A stretch of DNA of 34,438 bases from Bacteroidaceae bacterium (GTDB lineage Bacteria; Bacteroidota; Bacteroidia; Bacteroidales; Bacteroidaceae): contig JAGCYD010000041.1 in assembly GCA_017960985.1 (NCBI GenBank), positions 1 through 34,438 of the forward strand, in the 5' to 3' direction. The notes beneath the pieces are model-generated. The model did not search any database. It saw only the letters and a list, made by a program, of their open reading frames with translations, and was not told the origin of the DNA. Made by a program: the position numbers and the translations under genes. Positions 1 to 7,597 of this stretch are shown in pieces (position 1 is the first letter of the stretch; the number at the start of each line of letters is the position of its first letter).

Positions 1-1161
1 GAGTACGAAAAGGGCGCGTTCGAGATCCTTCTTCTTCAGTACATAAGCCAGACGCACTTGGTCGTATCCAGCCCCAGGCGTAGTGTAGAATCCTGCTGCG
101 GGTGCCATCATCACAGTCTCACCCTCGTAGTTGAAATCGCTCAGACACCATGCGCAGAAGCGTTCGGCATCATCAACGGGAAGTTTGGCTACCGTGTAGA
201 ATGCGCCCATAGGTATGGGACTATAGACACCAGGAATGCGATTCAGTCCGTCAATCAGGCACTTGCGTCGTTCTACATATTCGTCGTAAACCTCGCGGCC
301 ATATTCTTCAGGCTCGTCGAGCGAAGCCTCTGCGGCAATTTGTCCGATGAGTGGTGGACTGAGGCGGGCCTGACAGAATTTCATCACGGCTTGTCGAACT
401 TCCTTGTTCTTTGTAATAAGGGCACCGATACGGATACCACATTCGCTATAGCGCTTCGAAACCGAGTCGATAAGCACTACATTGTTCTCGATACCTTCCA
501 AATGGCAGGCGCTGATGTAGGGTGAACCCGTATAGATGAACTCGCGATACACTTCGTCGGAGAACAAGTATAGGTCGTATTTCTTTACGAGGTCGCGAAT
601 CTGGTTCATCTCGCGCCGTGTGTATAGATAGCCCGTTGGGTTGTTTGGGTTGCAAATCAAGATGGCACGGGTGCGTTCGTTGATGAGTTCTTCGAACTTC
701 TCCACCTTTGGCAGGGAGAATCCCTCCTCGATAGTCGTGGCGATGGTACGGATGACTGCCCCTGCGGATATGGCGAAAGCCATGTAGTTGGCATACGCGG
801 GTTCAGGTACGATAATCTCGTCGCCAGGATTCAGACAGGCGAGAAAAGAGAACAATACAGCCTCACTACCACCACTGGTGATAATGATATCCTCTGCCGT
901 CAGGTTGATGTCATACTTCTTGTAATAGTTTACAAGTTTCTTCCGATAACTCAGATAACCCTGCGACGGAGAGTATTCCAGTATCTTGCGGTCGATGTTC
1001 CGTATCGCATCCAGCGCGGATTTAGGTGTGGGCAGGTCGGGCTGTCCAATGTTCAGATGATATACATGTATACCACGCTCCTTAGCCTGATAAGCCAATG
1101 GAGCCAGTTTGCGGATGGGCGACTCGGGCATCTCGTGTCCCCGAACGGAAATCTTAGGCAT
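1..1161 (-). CDS. Class I/II PLP-dependent aminotransferase (3' end outside window)
   Basis: The first 387 codons are present with no stop before the left edge. The protein begins MPKISVRGHEMPES and has the fold-type I aminotransferase pattern: NIGQPDLPTP near residue 37, the substrate/PLP segment CNPNNPTG, the aspartate segment SDEVY, and SVSKRYSECGIRIG, whose lysine should carry PLP. Members of this family (AspC/AAT-like) move an amino group between an amino acid and a 2-oxo acid in the cytoplasm; the exact substrate cannot be read from sequence. The ATG was chosen because it opens the conserved N-terminus and lies about 28 bases from a good -7 box on the same strand. It diverges from tcdA across about 75 bases. 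Confidence 0.88.
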   Translation of the reverse strand, partial: MPKISVRGHEMPESPIRKLAPLAYQAKERGIHVYHLNIGQPDLPTPKSALDAIRNIDRKILEYSPSQGYLSYRKKLVNYYKKYDINLTAEDIIITSGGSEAVLFSFLACLNPGDEIIVPEPAYANYMAFAISAGAVIRTIATTIEEGFSLPKVEKFEELINERTRAILICNPNNPTGYLYTRREMNQIRDLVKKYDLYLFSDEVYREFIYTGSPYISACHLEGIENNVVLIDSVSKRYSECGIRIGALITKNKEVRQAVMKFCQARLSPPLIGQIAAEASLDEPEEYGREVYDEYVERRKCLIDGLNRIPGVYSPIPMGAFYTVAKLPVDDAERFCAWCLSDFNYEGETVMMAPAAGFYTTPGAGYDQVRLAYVLKKKDLERALFVL

Positions 1162-1188
1162 CTTGATGGATAATCTATATTTTGGGGA

Positions 1189-1196
1189 CAAAGATA
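1189..1196 (-). promoter_or_regulatory. -7 box of the aminotransferase gene
   Basis: On the minus strand the bases read TATCTTTG, an exact match to the Bacteroidetes TAnnTTTG box, about 28 bases before the aminotransferase ATG. No TTTG -33 element is visible at the usual distance. Confidence 0.6.
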
Positions 1197-1219
1197 GTCA
1201 TTTATTTCGAGATAATCAT

Positions 1220-1227
1220 TAATTTTG
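1220..1227 (+). promoter_or_regulatory. -7 box of tcdA
   Basis: TAATTTTG matches TAnnTTTG and sits only 8 bases before the ATG of tcdA at 1236, so the transcript would be leaderless or nearly so. An in-frame upstream start at 1182 would lie before this box, which argues for the later ATG. Moderate certainty: such A/T-rich boxes can occur by chance. Confidence 0.4.
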
Positions 1228-1235
1228 TTCCCAAT

Positions 1236-1976
1236 ATGCAAGAACAATTCGCAAGAACACGCTTGTTATTAGGCCCAAAGGCTCTCGATGCACTCCATCG
1301 CTCCAGTATTGCCGTCTTTGGCGTTGGGGGTGTTGGCGGATATGTCGTAGAGGTTTTGGCACGAAGTGGGGTAGGTGTAATACACTTGTTCGATAACGAT
1401 ATTTTCAGTGTCAGCAACCTCAATCGCCAGTTGCATGCTCTTCATTCAACATTGGACCGATACAAGGTAGATGTGGCCGTGGAGCGTATCCACGATATCT
1501 ATCCAGAATGTGAAGCCGTTGCCCACAGAATGTTCTATCTCCCTGAGAATGCCGACGAGGTGGACTTGTCACAGTTCGACTATGTGGTGGACTGTATCGA
1601 TACGATGAAGGCGAAACTTGAACTGGCTCGCCGTTGTCATCATCTGGGCATCCCTCTCATTTCCAGTATGGGGGCAGCAAACAAACTCGATCCGACAGCC
1701 TTTCGTGTGGCAGACTTGTCGAAAACCAAGATGGACCCTTTGGCAAAGGTCATGCGTCAGCAACTTCGTAAGGAAGGCATATATCATTTGAGGGTGGTGT
1801 ATAGTGAAGAACCGCCTTTGTGCCCTTTGGATGACGATAATGAAAAGAACGGGAACGATTCCCGTAAAAGGACCGTTCCCGCTTCTAATGCTTTTGTGCC
1901 TGCTGCCGCAGGACTTGTTATAGGTGGCGAAGTCGTTAAGGATTTGATTCGCCGTGCCGATGCCATGCGGCAGTAG
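1236..1976 (+). CDS. tcdA: tRNA threonylcarbamoyladenosine dehydratase (TcdA, ThiF/E1-like)
   Basis: TcdA (formerly CsdL/YgdL) uses ATP to dehydrate t6A at position 37 of ANN-decoding tRNAs to the cyclic form ct6A. This 246-residue protein is close to the usual 250-270. It shows the Rossmann loop GVGGVGG at residues 29-35, the E1-type segment DNDIFSVSNLNRQ at 53-65, CIDTMKAKLELA near 120, and the family segment SSMGAANKLDPT at 143-154 followed by TKMDPLAKVMRQQLR. These last segments separate it from MoeB and ThiF, which also carry zinc-binding CxxC pairs absent here. The start at 1236 is preferred over a start 18 codons upstream because the family begins with an RxxLLLG segment right after it. 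It converges with the large secreted-protein gene, with 3 bases between stops. Confidence 0.9.
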   Translation: MQEQFARTRLLLGPKALDALHRSSIAVFGVGGVGGYVVEVLARSGVGVIHLFDNDIFSVSNLNRQLHALHSTLDRYKVDVAVERIHDIYPECEAVAHRMFYLPENADEVDLSQFDYVVDCIDTMKAKLELARRCHHLGIPLISSMGAANKLDPTAFRVADLSKTKMDPLAKVMRQQLRKEGIYHLRVVYSEEPPLCPLDDDNEKNGNDSRKRTVPASNAFVPAAAGLVIGGEVVKDLIRRADAMRQ

Positions 1977-1979
1977 TGG

Positions 1980-4900
1980 CTATGGGTTCAAAATAATATT
2001 AACCAGCGCCGTCACATCTGCTAAGTTGATACCTTCGCTATTGTTGACATCGGCAGCAGTAGCATCGAATTCAGTAGGCGTTTTCCCAAGGAGATGTTTT
2101 ACGATGGCTACCACATCGTCGATGGTAATGTCTCCGTCTTTATTAACATCGTGCGTTACTTCTACCTGACGCGTAAGGCGAAAGGTGTCGAAGAGGGTCC
2201 AATCATTATCAATATGGTTCTGATTGCGTACACCAATAGTCAGCACCCCAGCGTCACCGACTTCTACTTCGAGGCTCACTTGATAAAGGCCAGCGGCGAA
2301 GTATAGCGAGGCTTGTTGCATGGTGTTGGGTATATAACCAAAGTCATTTCCCGCATTTACACCTACATTGCTTAAGTTGCCAGCCTCGTCGATGATAGAA
2401 CGAAGGGGTTGTACCTCGGCATCTACTGCATTGTGATCACCCAATTTGGTGTATAAGTAAGCACGAATAGTTTCCGTGTCAGCCTTGTGCCCGTTGGAGG
2501 CATTCTCAACGGAACCGTCGCGATAGAAACCCTGACAAGTAAGTGTGTACTTTCCTGCCGGCAGATTGTAGATGGTCTGATAGAAGTCGAAGTTGGCATT
2601 CCAGCGTTCCACCTCGTTGTAATCTACGGCTACCTCGGTTCCAGTCTGCGACCATCCGTCAATGCTGTTACCGTCGAAGTTGGGGTTCACGATGTAGCCG
2701 TCGTTGCTCTGCTGCGCGGGAATGTCCTTTGTCTCGTATTTGATTTCGCCATTTTCTGCATAGACGCGAATAGTCTCGTTGGCTGGAAGGGAAATGGTTC
2801 TTGTGAGTAGTGTGCCATCAGCAATGATGTTGACGGTTGTTGAGGTATTCGTCGTGGCAGTAACATAAGCAGCCTCGTCGCTCGTTGGATCTTGTTGTGC
2901 ACTGATGTTTGAACCAGTGAGGAATACTTTTAGTACATTGGCCACGCTATGGTTCTCCTTAGCGGAGAATGTGGCTGCCGACTTGTTGTCTGCAATGGTG
3001 GTCTCCACCTCGAATACGGGAGCACCCAGTTTGCAGGTGATGTTCGATAGACTTGCCGAAGCATTTGCTCCAGTGAAGTTTGCCAGCAACAGATAGTTGG
3101 TACCGTCGGGGTCAGCGGCTATTGCACCGTTCCAACCCGTGGGCACGCTATCTGTCAGCACTTGCAGTTCTTCCTCCATCTGTGCTGTGGTCTCCGCATC
3201 AATCAAACTATAGTAAGTGATGTTGCGCTTGTCAACCACTTGTCCGTTGGTGAATGAACGCGAATCTGTGCTATACGACGGATAGAGTTTTGCGGTATAG
3301 ATACTATTGTTGGCCGCCTTGTTGCCGAATCCCATCTTCTTATCGCTGCGGCTTACGAAACCTACTTCGTTGTCGATATTCAGCCAGTTGGTTTTGTAGG
3401 TGCTCAACTCGCTGCCGTCGGACTGGTAGCGTCCTCTGTCACAATAGAGGGTTCGTGTGGTCTTGGTGAGTTCATCCACGGAGATAGCCATCAAGCCACC
3501 ATATTCACCTGTGATGGTTCCGCTCGCACGGCCTTGTACATAATCCAGATACATCACGGCATTGCCTGGGGTAGAGTAGATGACGAAGCGGTTATCCAAT
3601 GTGGAACCATTTGTATAGATTTCACCATTCATCGTGTAGCCGTCGCCCTTGAGGTCGTAAATACCACTGACAACAGGCGTTGCATTCGTGCTTTGCCCAT
3701 CCACGGTGTACCATCCAAGGAAGTTACCTGTGTTGTTAGCACGATAAGGAACGATAATCTTGTTCTTGTCCACGCTGTTTGATGCGATGTAACCTGTGTA
3801 ACTGCTCAAGCCCTTGCTCCATGAGAATGTGGTGAAGCGGTCCTTGGTAAAGGCACGAACCACATTCTGTGTCTCAAACAGTTTGGCCTCGCTGCGTGCG
3901 GCACGGAAGTCATCCCATGAAGTCGGCGTGAGGTCGGCAGTAGAATAAACAAGGTGCATCAGGTAGGTCATCATGACGCGGTGAGCCTCCACACCCATAC
4001 GACGAGCACCCACATCGGGACGCAACAGCCAACTTCCGTCAGTTGTTGTCTTTTGGCGTGCCTTGATAAACTTGTAAGCCAAGTTCTCCAGCATCAGGGC
4101 ATTCGGGTCACGATTGAAGCAGGCCTGTGTCGTGTAAGATGTAATCTGGTCATACAGGAACAGACTCCAGTCATTGCCGTTCGGCATAGCCAGTTCACCG
4201 TCGGTCAGTGCCAACCAGTTCAATACGCTATCCATTACCTCCTGATTGTTGTGCATCAGGGCATTGGTCTTCCATGTCTCGGAATTGCCTTGGAATAGTT
4301 TTAGTGCCAATGCTGATTCACCCAATTCCTGCATTACGACATTCTGGTACGAAGTGTGGAACAGATTGTGGTTCTGCAGCGTATAGTCGGTATAAAGGTT
4401 AGAACCGATGTGTAGGTCAGCCACCGTTTCGTTGTTATAGGTCGGGTCGATGACGGTCTGATTGCTGGCATCGCTGTAGTGGCTATAGCAGTTGATGGCA
4501 AAGTCGCGCAATCGTTCGAACCACTGCGAGGCCAAGGCATCGTTGGGGTAGAGTCCCAGGGCAGAAGCCAGGATATTGGTTTCCCAACCATTCTCCTCCG
4601 ACTTCGTGTCACCGTCATAGCCTGTGGGAATGGTACGGTTCAGTTCATAGTTGCATTCAGCCTTCAGCAAAGCCTCGAGGTAACCCTTCTGTGTACTGGT
4701 GAGGTTGTCCCATTGGAAGAAAGCAGAGTAAGCAACGGACATTGCCCAAAGGCTACTTTCCCATACGGCATCACTCGTTCCTGTGCTGCCCCAGTAGGCA
4801 CTATTTGTCGTCTGACGCAGTTTGTTTGCCTTGTGTGTACCCAGCGCCCACATCAGTGACTTCTGGGCCATAGTCTGTAGGGTAGAGTAGGAGATGCTGT

Positions 4901-7145
4901 TGGGCAGGGTGATGCCCGCAGGCTGTGCATACTTCACAAGGAAAGCACAAATCATCGACAAGTCAGCATTGGTACGCACACCAGCCTCGTTGCTCTGACC
5001 AGAACTTTCGCCGTTGAAGTATCCGTATGTATTATCTACGGAGTTGAAGTCGTTCACCAGATATGGGCTGAAGTCGGCCAGCATCTGCAGTAGGTCGTTC
5101 ATCATCGTGGCCTCAGGCACGAAATTGCCCGTGATGATACCTTCCGTAGTGGATGATATATCGTCTTCGTCGTATTCCGACATGTCGGCAGGCATTTCGT
5201 TGACTTCCTCCAAAGTTACATTGTCGAGCATCACGCACGAGCCTCCGCTTTGCCAAGTTATCTTGAATCCTAATTCGAGTGTGGTTTCCTCGGTCAATTC
5301 AAAGTACAGCGAACTTGTTGTCCAAGTCCTCGATGGCATACAACCCTCGGTTCCTGCTACAAAGGAGATATCCTTGCTCTCAGTACCAGCATAGATGGTC
5401 AGGGTAGAAGCGGCGCTATTCGCGTATGCCGTGCGCTGATCTACGGAGAGTTTGTAGATGGCCGCAGGCAGGGTAATCGTCTGCTTTACATAGGTTGTAC
5501 CTGTGGCCCATCCCTGTCGCATATAGTAAGCATACGAGCCATTGGGAATCGTAGTGACCAGGCCGAAATTGTTGTCTGTGTAGCAGTTTGCATTAATCAG
5601 TAGCTCGGTTACACTTGTTCCGCTTACTGTCCATCCTGTAGGATTGGTTAGGGTATATCCACGAAGTCCATTGTTATTAACTTCGGTCAGCCCGCTTGGG
5701 TCGTCCAATTCGAAGGAAGGATTGACAATTCCTGTGATGGGAACATCGAGGCTGACCGTTATTGTGGATGCTGCAGTGGCACGGAAATACAGCGTGCCAG
5801 CCGTTAGTGTCAGGGTCTTGTTGCCGTTGATACTCGTATTCGTAGTGACATCGGCAGGCGATTCATAGCCCGATTGACTATAGTATAAAGTCGTTGACCC
5901 CGAAGAGGTGATGCGATAGTCGCCAGCCGAACTCAAATCTACGGCATACCATTGCCCTGCCGTGACAGCCGTTGCTGCATCTAAAGTCATAGTGTGGGAA
6001 AGTTTGGCAATAGCACCATGATAGGTAAGTGTGAGGTTATCGACTTGGAAGAAGCCTTTCGAACTGGCTCCATCGCCCGACGATGTAACACCAACAACGA
6101 CAGTACCGTCGGCCTGTACATAGAAGGTCTTTGACAAAGTGTTCCATCCATCAAGGCTATTCCATGTAGTGGCTACGCTTGAAATGGTAGGCGACTTGTA
6201 GGTAGCACCGTCAGCCGTGGCATACACGCCCTGTGTGGTAATATTTCCAGTGGCATCGGTACGCATGTCGCCTGTAATGGTGTATTTACCCATGGGGAGT
6301 GACAACGACTGGTGCATATTCACACTGGTGATTTGCCCGGCCCATACCTCATAACCATTAGCACCTTCAGATGGGTTGGCAGTGATGATTTGAGCGTTTA
6401 TCCATCCAGCAAGGCTGGTGCTCATGGTGTAGCCATAAGGCGCATTTACTGCACCTCCGTTGCTCGTTGCCGTTCCGCGCTCGAAGCCTGCATTGGCAAT
6501 CATGCTTGTCCAATCCCAAGAATATTCCGTCGTCGTGGCATCGTCAAACTTTTCCAGTTTGAAGTTATCCACACCAGCGCGTGATTGAGCTGCCGCCCCT
6601 CCCTGTGTGAAGTTGTAGGCCAGTGTTACGCTCGTGGTTTGCGTCAGTGTGAATACAATGGCATAGTTTGCCCATGTGTTACGGGAATCTATCGAGATGG
6701 ACTCTCCTGCTATGCTCAATGTGGCGTTGCCCGTTGTCTCTGCACGGAAGGCATCGGCGCTAAAGCGGTAGGTACCTGCAGGCAGACTTACCGTCTGTGA
6801 TAGCGTGAGACTTTCGTTCGCACCCCAACGGAAGCGAATCCAATACACATTGTTTCCTCCATTGGTGGGTTGGTGTAAACCAGAGAAATTACTCCACTGT
6901 GTACAATTACTGTTCAGTGAGGTCATGTCATTCCCATCCCCGTTCGTATAGGTAATCGTCCATCCGTTAGGTTGGTAAATGGCACGGTCGCTACTCGGGT
7001 TGGAATAGACCGAATAAGAACCTTCGAAATCGGCATTCGTCAAGTAAGTACTTGTTACATCCGTCTGTGCATGGACAGAGTGGACTGTAAACAATGCCGC
7101 AAAGGTAAGCGCTGCGGAAAACAGTTGTAAAGAATTCTTTTTCAT
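1980..7145 (-). CDS. Giant secreted multidomain protein: carbohydrate-binding modules, alpha-helical toroid core, C-terminal dockerin-like repeat
   Basis: The 1721-residue product starts with a signal peptide (MKKNSLQLF..., cleavage after VHA near residue 26). Three beta-rich, carbohydrate-binding-module-like regions follow (about 28-200, 205-378, 470-648), each with a 'N-x-x-F/P-x-F-E' opening and a closing 'DNxxLE/T' strand. A helical region at about 675-1075 resembles the alpha/alpha toroid of polysaccharide lyases and some glycosidases, with candidate active-site segments NGWETN (853-858) and HNLFHTSYQN (926-935). A beta-sandwich (about 1080-1410) follows, as in PL8-type lyases and heparinase-like enzymes. 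A fourth CBM-like region lies at 1480-1660, and residues 1666-1711 hold two DVNxxxxIxxxDV calcium-loop repeats like a type I dockerin. Family, substrate and lyase-versus-hydrolase chemistry are not settled by sight. No SusC/SusD pair or sulfatase is adjacent. The start was set at the ATG opening the signal peptide, about 40 bases after a -7 box. Confidence 0.72.
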   Translation of the reverse strand: MKKNSLQLFSAALTFAALFTVHSVHAQTDVTSTYLTNADFEGSYSVYSNPSSDRAIYQPNGWTITYTNGDGNDMTSLNSNCTQWSNFSGLHQPTNGGNNVYWIRFRWGANESLTLSQTVSLPAGTYRFSADAFRAETTGNATLSIAGESISIDSRNTWANYAIVFTLTQTTSVTLAYNFTQGGAAAQSRAGVDNFKLEKFDDATTTEYSWDWTSMIANAGFERGTATSNGGAVNAPYGYTMSTSLAGWINAQIITANPSEGANGYEVWAGQITSVNMHQSLSLPMGKYTITGDMRTDATGNITTQGVYATADGATYKSPTISSVATTWNSLDGWNTLSKTFYVQADGTVVVGVTSSGDGASSKGFFQVDNLTLTYHGAIAKLSHTMTLDAATAVTAGQWYAVDLSSAGDYRITSSGSTTLYYSQSGYESPADVTTNTSINGNKTLTLTAGTLYFRATAASTITVSLDVPITGIVNPSFELDDPSGLTEVNNNGLRGYTLTNPTGWTVSGTSVTELLINANCYTDNNFGLVTTIPNGSYAYYMRQGWATGTTYVKQTITLPAAIYKLSVDQRTAYANSAASTLTIYAGTESKDISFVAGTEGCMPSRTWTTSSLYFELTEETTLELGFKITWQSGGSCVMLDNVTLEEVNEMPADMSEYDEDDISSTTEGIITGNFVPEATMMNDLLQMLADFSPYLVNDFNSVDNTYGYFNGESSGQSNEAGVRTNADLSMICAFLVKYAQPAGITLPNSISYSTLQTMAQKSLMWALGTHKANKLRQTTNSAYWGSTGTSDAVWESSLWAMSVAYSAFFQWDNLTSTQKGYLEALLKAECNYELNRTIPTGYDGDTKSEENGWETNILASALGLYPNDALASQWFERLRDFAINCYSHYSDASNQTVIDPTYNNETVADLHIGSNLYTDYTLQNHNLFHTSYQNVVMQELGESALALKLFQGNSETWKTNALMHNNQEVMDSVLNWLALTDGELAMPNGNDWSLFLYDQITSYTTQACFNRDPNALMLENLAYKFIKARQKTTTDGSWLLRPDVGARRMGVEAHRVMMTYLMHLVYSTADLTPTSWDDFRAARSEAKLFETQNVVRAFTKDRFTTFSWSKGLSSYTGYIASNSVDKNKIIVPYRANNTGNFLGWYTVDGQSTNATPVVSGIYDLKGDGYTMNGEIYTNGSTLDNRFVIYSTPGNAVMYLDYVQGRASGTITGEYGGLMAISVDELTKTTRTLYCDRGRYQSDGSELSTYKTNWLNIDNEVGFVSRSDKKMGFGNKAANNSIYTAKLYPSYSTDSRSFTNGQVVDKRNITYYSLIDAETTAQMEEELQVLTDSVPTGWNGAIAADPDGTNYLLLANFTGANASASLSNITCKLGAPVFEVETTIADNKSAATFSAKENHSVANVLKVFLTGSNISAQQDPTSDEAAYVTATTNTSTTVNIIADGTLLTRTISLPANETIRVYAENGEIKYETKDIPAQQSNDGYIVNPNFDGNSIDGWSQTGTEVAVDYNEVERWNANFDFYQTIYNLPAGKYTLTCQGFYRDGSVENASNGHKADTETIRAYLYTKLGDHNAVDAEVQPLRSIIDEAGNLSNVGVNAGNDFGYIPNTMQQASLYFAAGLYQVSLEVEVGDAGVLTIGVRNQNHIDNDWTLFDTFRLTRQVEVTHDVNKDGDITIDDVVAIVKHLLGKTPTEFDATAADVNNSEGINLADVTALVNIILNP

Positions 7146-7184
7146 ATTGGGTTGTTTTTTAAGATTGTCTATAAATACAAAGTA

Positions 7185-7192
7185 CAAATATA
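7185..7192 (-). promoter_or_regulatory. -7 box of the giant secreted-protein gene
   Basis: Minus-strand TATATTTG fits TAnnTTTG, about 40 bases before the signal-peptide ATG. The surroundings are very A/T-rich, which lowers specificity. Confidence 0.45.
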
Positions 7193-7307
7193 CATATTAT
7201 ATAATATAACTTCCAAATTTACGCCGACACTTTTTCTTAAACTCGTTGAATTACACAATAATGAGCGCCACCAGTCACGACAAGGTGCACGCAGTATATA
7301 ACTCAGC

Positions 7308-7407
7308 AGCACGCCGCACGCATCTGAACGGCAGGCCCCTAAGCCAGCAGCGGCACGCCGCTAAGTCAGTAGTGGCACGCCCCTAAGTACTCAACGGCAC
7401 TAAGCGG
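7308..7407. repeat. 22-bp tandem repeat array, 4.5 degenerate copies
   Basis: Units begin at 7308, 7330, 7352 and 7374 with a broken fifth at 7396. Three read GGCASGCCSCTAAG followed by eight variable bases; the first is more diverged (AGCACGCCGCACG...). The exact 22-bp step is about two DNA helical turns. The array lies in a 400-bp gene-free stretch between the end of the efflux operon and the promoter of the giant secreted protein. No reading frame supports a protein here. Function unknown. Confidence 0.75.
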
Positions 7408-7439
7408 GTCTTGCGTCACAATTGTGACGCAAGACTCGC
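7404..7439. repeat. 36-bp near-perfect palindrome (copy 1)
   Basis: Bases 7408-7435 form an uninterrupted 28-bp palindrome with half-site GTCTTGCGTCACAA centred on the AATT at 7420-7423. Three more paired bases on each side beyond one G-T position extend it to 36 bp. It is not followed by a T tract on either strand, so it does not look like a standard intrinsic terminator. It could be a protein-binding operator, a cruciform/extragenic palindrome, or a stem that blocks readthrough. Confidence 0.8.
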
Positions 7440-7470
7440 GGCAGTATGAAATTCGTTGTGCTTAATTATG

Positions 7471-7504
7471 CAACGCTTGCGCCACAATTGTGACGCAAGC
7501 GTTG
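7471..7504. repeat. 34-bp palindrome (copy 2 of the same core)
   Basis: The half-site CAACGCTTGCG leads into the same CACAATTGTG centre as copy 1; only one base pair (7482/7493) is unpaired. The shared core with copy 1 is the 22-bp TTGCG(T/C)CACAATTGTGACGCAA in split form, while the outer arms differ (GTC versus CAACGC), so both arms have changed together and kept pairing. Centres are 66 bp apart, which equals three 22-bp units of the neighbouring array. Confidence 0.8.
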
Positions 7505-7597
7505 ATTAGTTTACCTTAAACTCGATTAAAGCCCAACAAGACCTCAAGCGATGTTTATCATCAGTTTATGGTTAGTTGCGCAAGACGATTAGTATCG
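7505..7597. other. Gene-free remainder downstream of the efflux operon
   Basis: No gene, clear terminator or further repeat was seen between the second palindrome and the stop codon of the outer-membrane channel gene. Bases 7193-7307, on the other side of the array, likewise hold nothing recognisable beyond A/T-rich promoter-flanking DNA. Confidence 0.5.

Noticed and set aside
58-525. Open frame on the plus strand at the left edge
   Set aside because: It is antisense to the clearly conserved aminotransferase reading frame and has no family features.
7308-7407. Possible CRISPR array
   Set aside because: Units are contiguous 22-mers with no unique spacers of regular length and no cas genes nearby.
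7404-7439. Intrinsic terminator for the efflux operon
   Set aside because: The stem is strong but no T tract follows on either strand; kept as a palindrome of unknown role.
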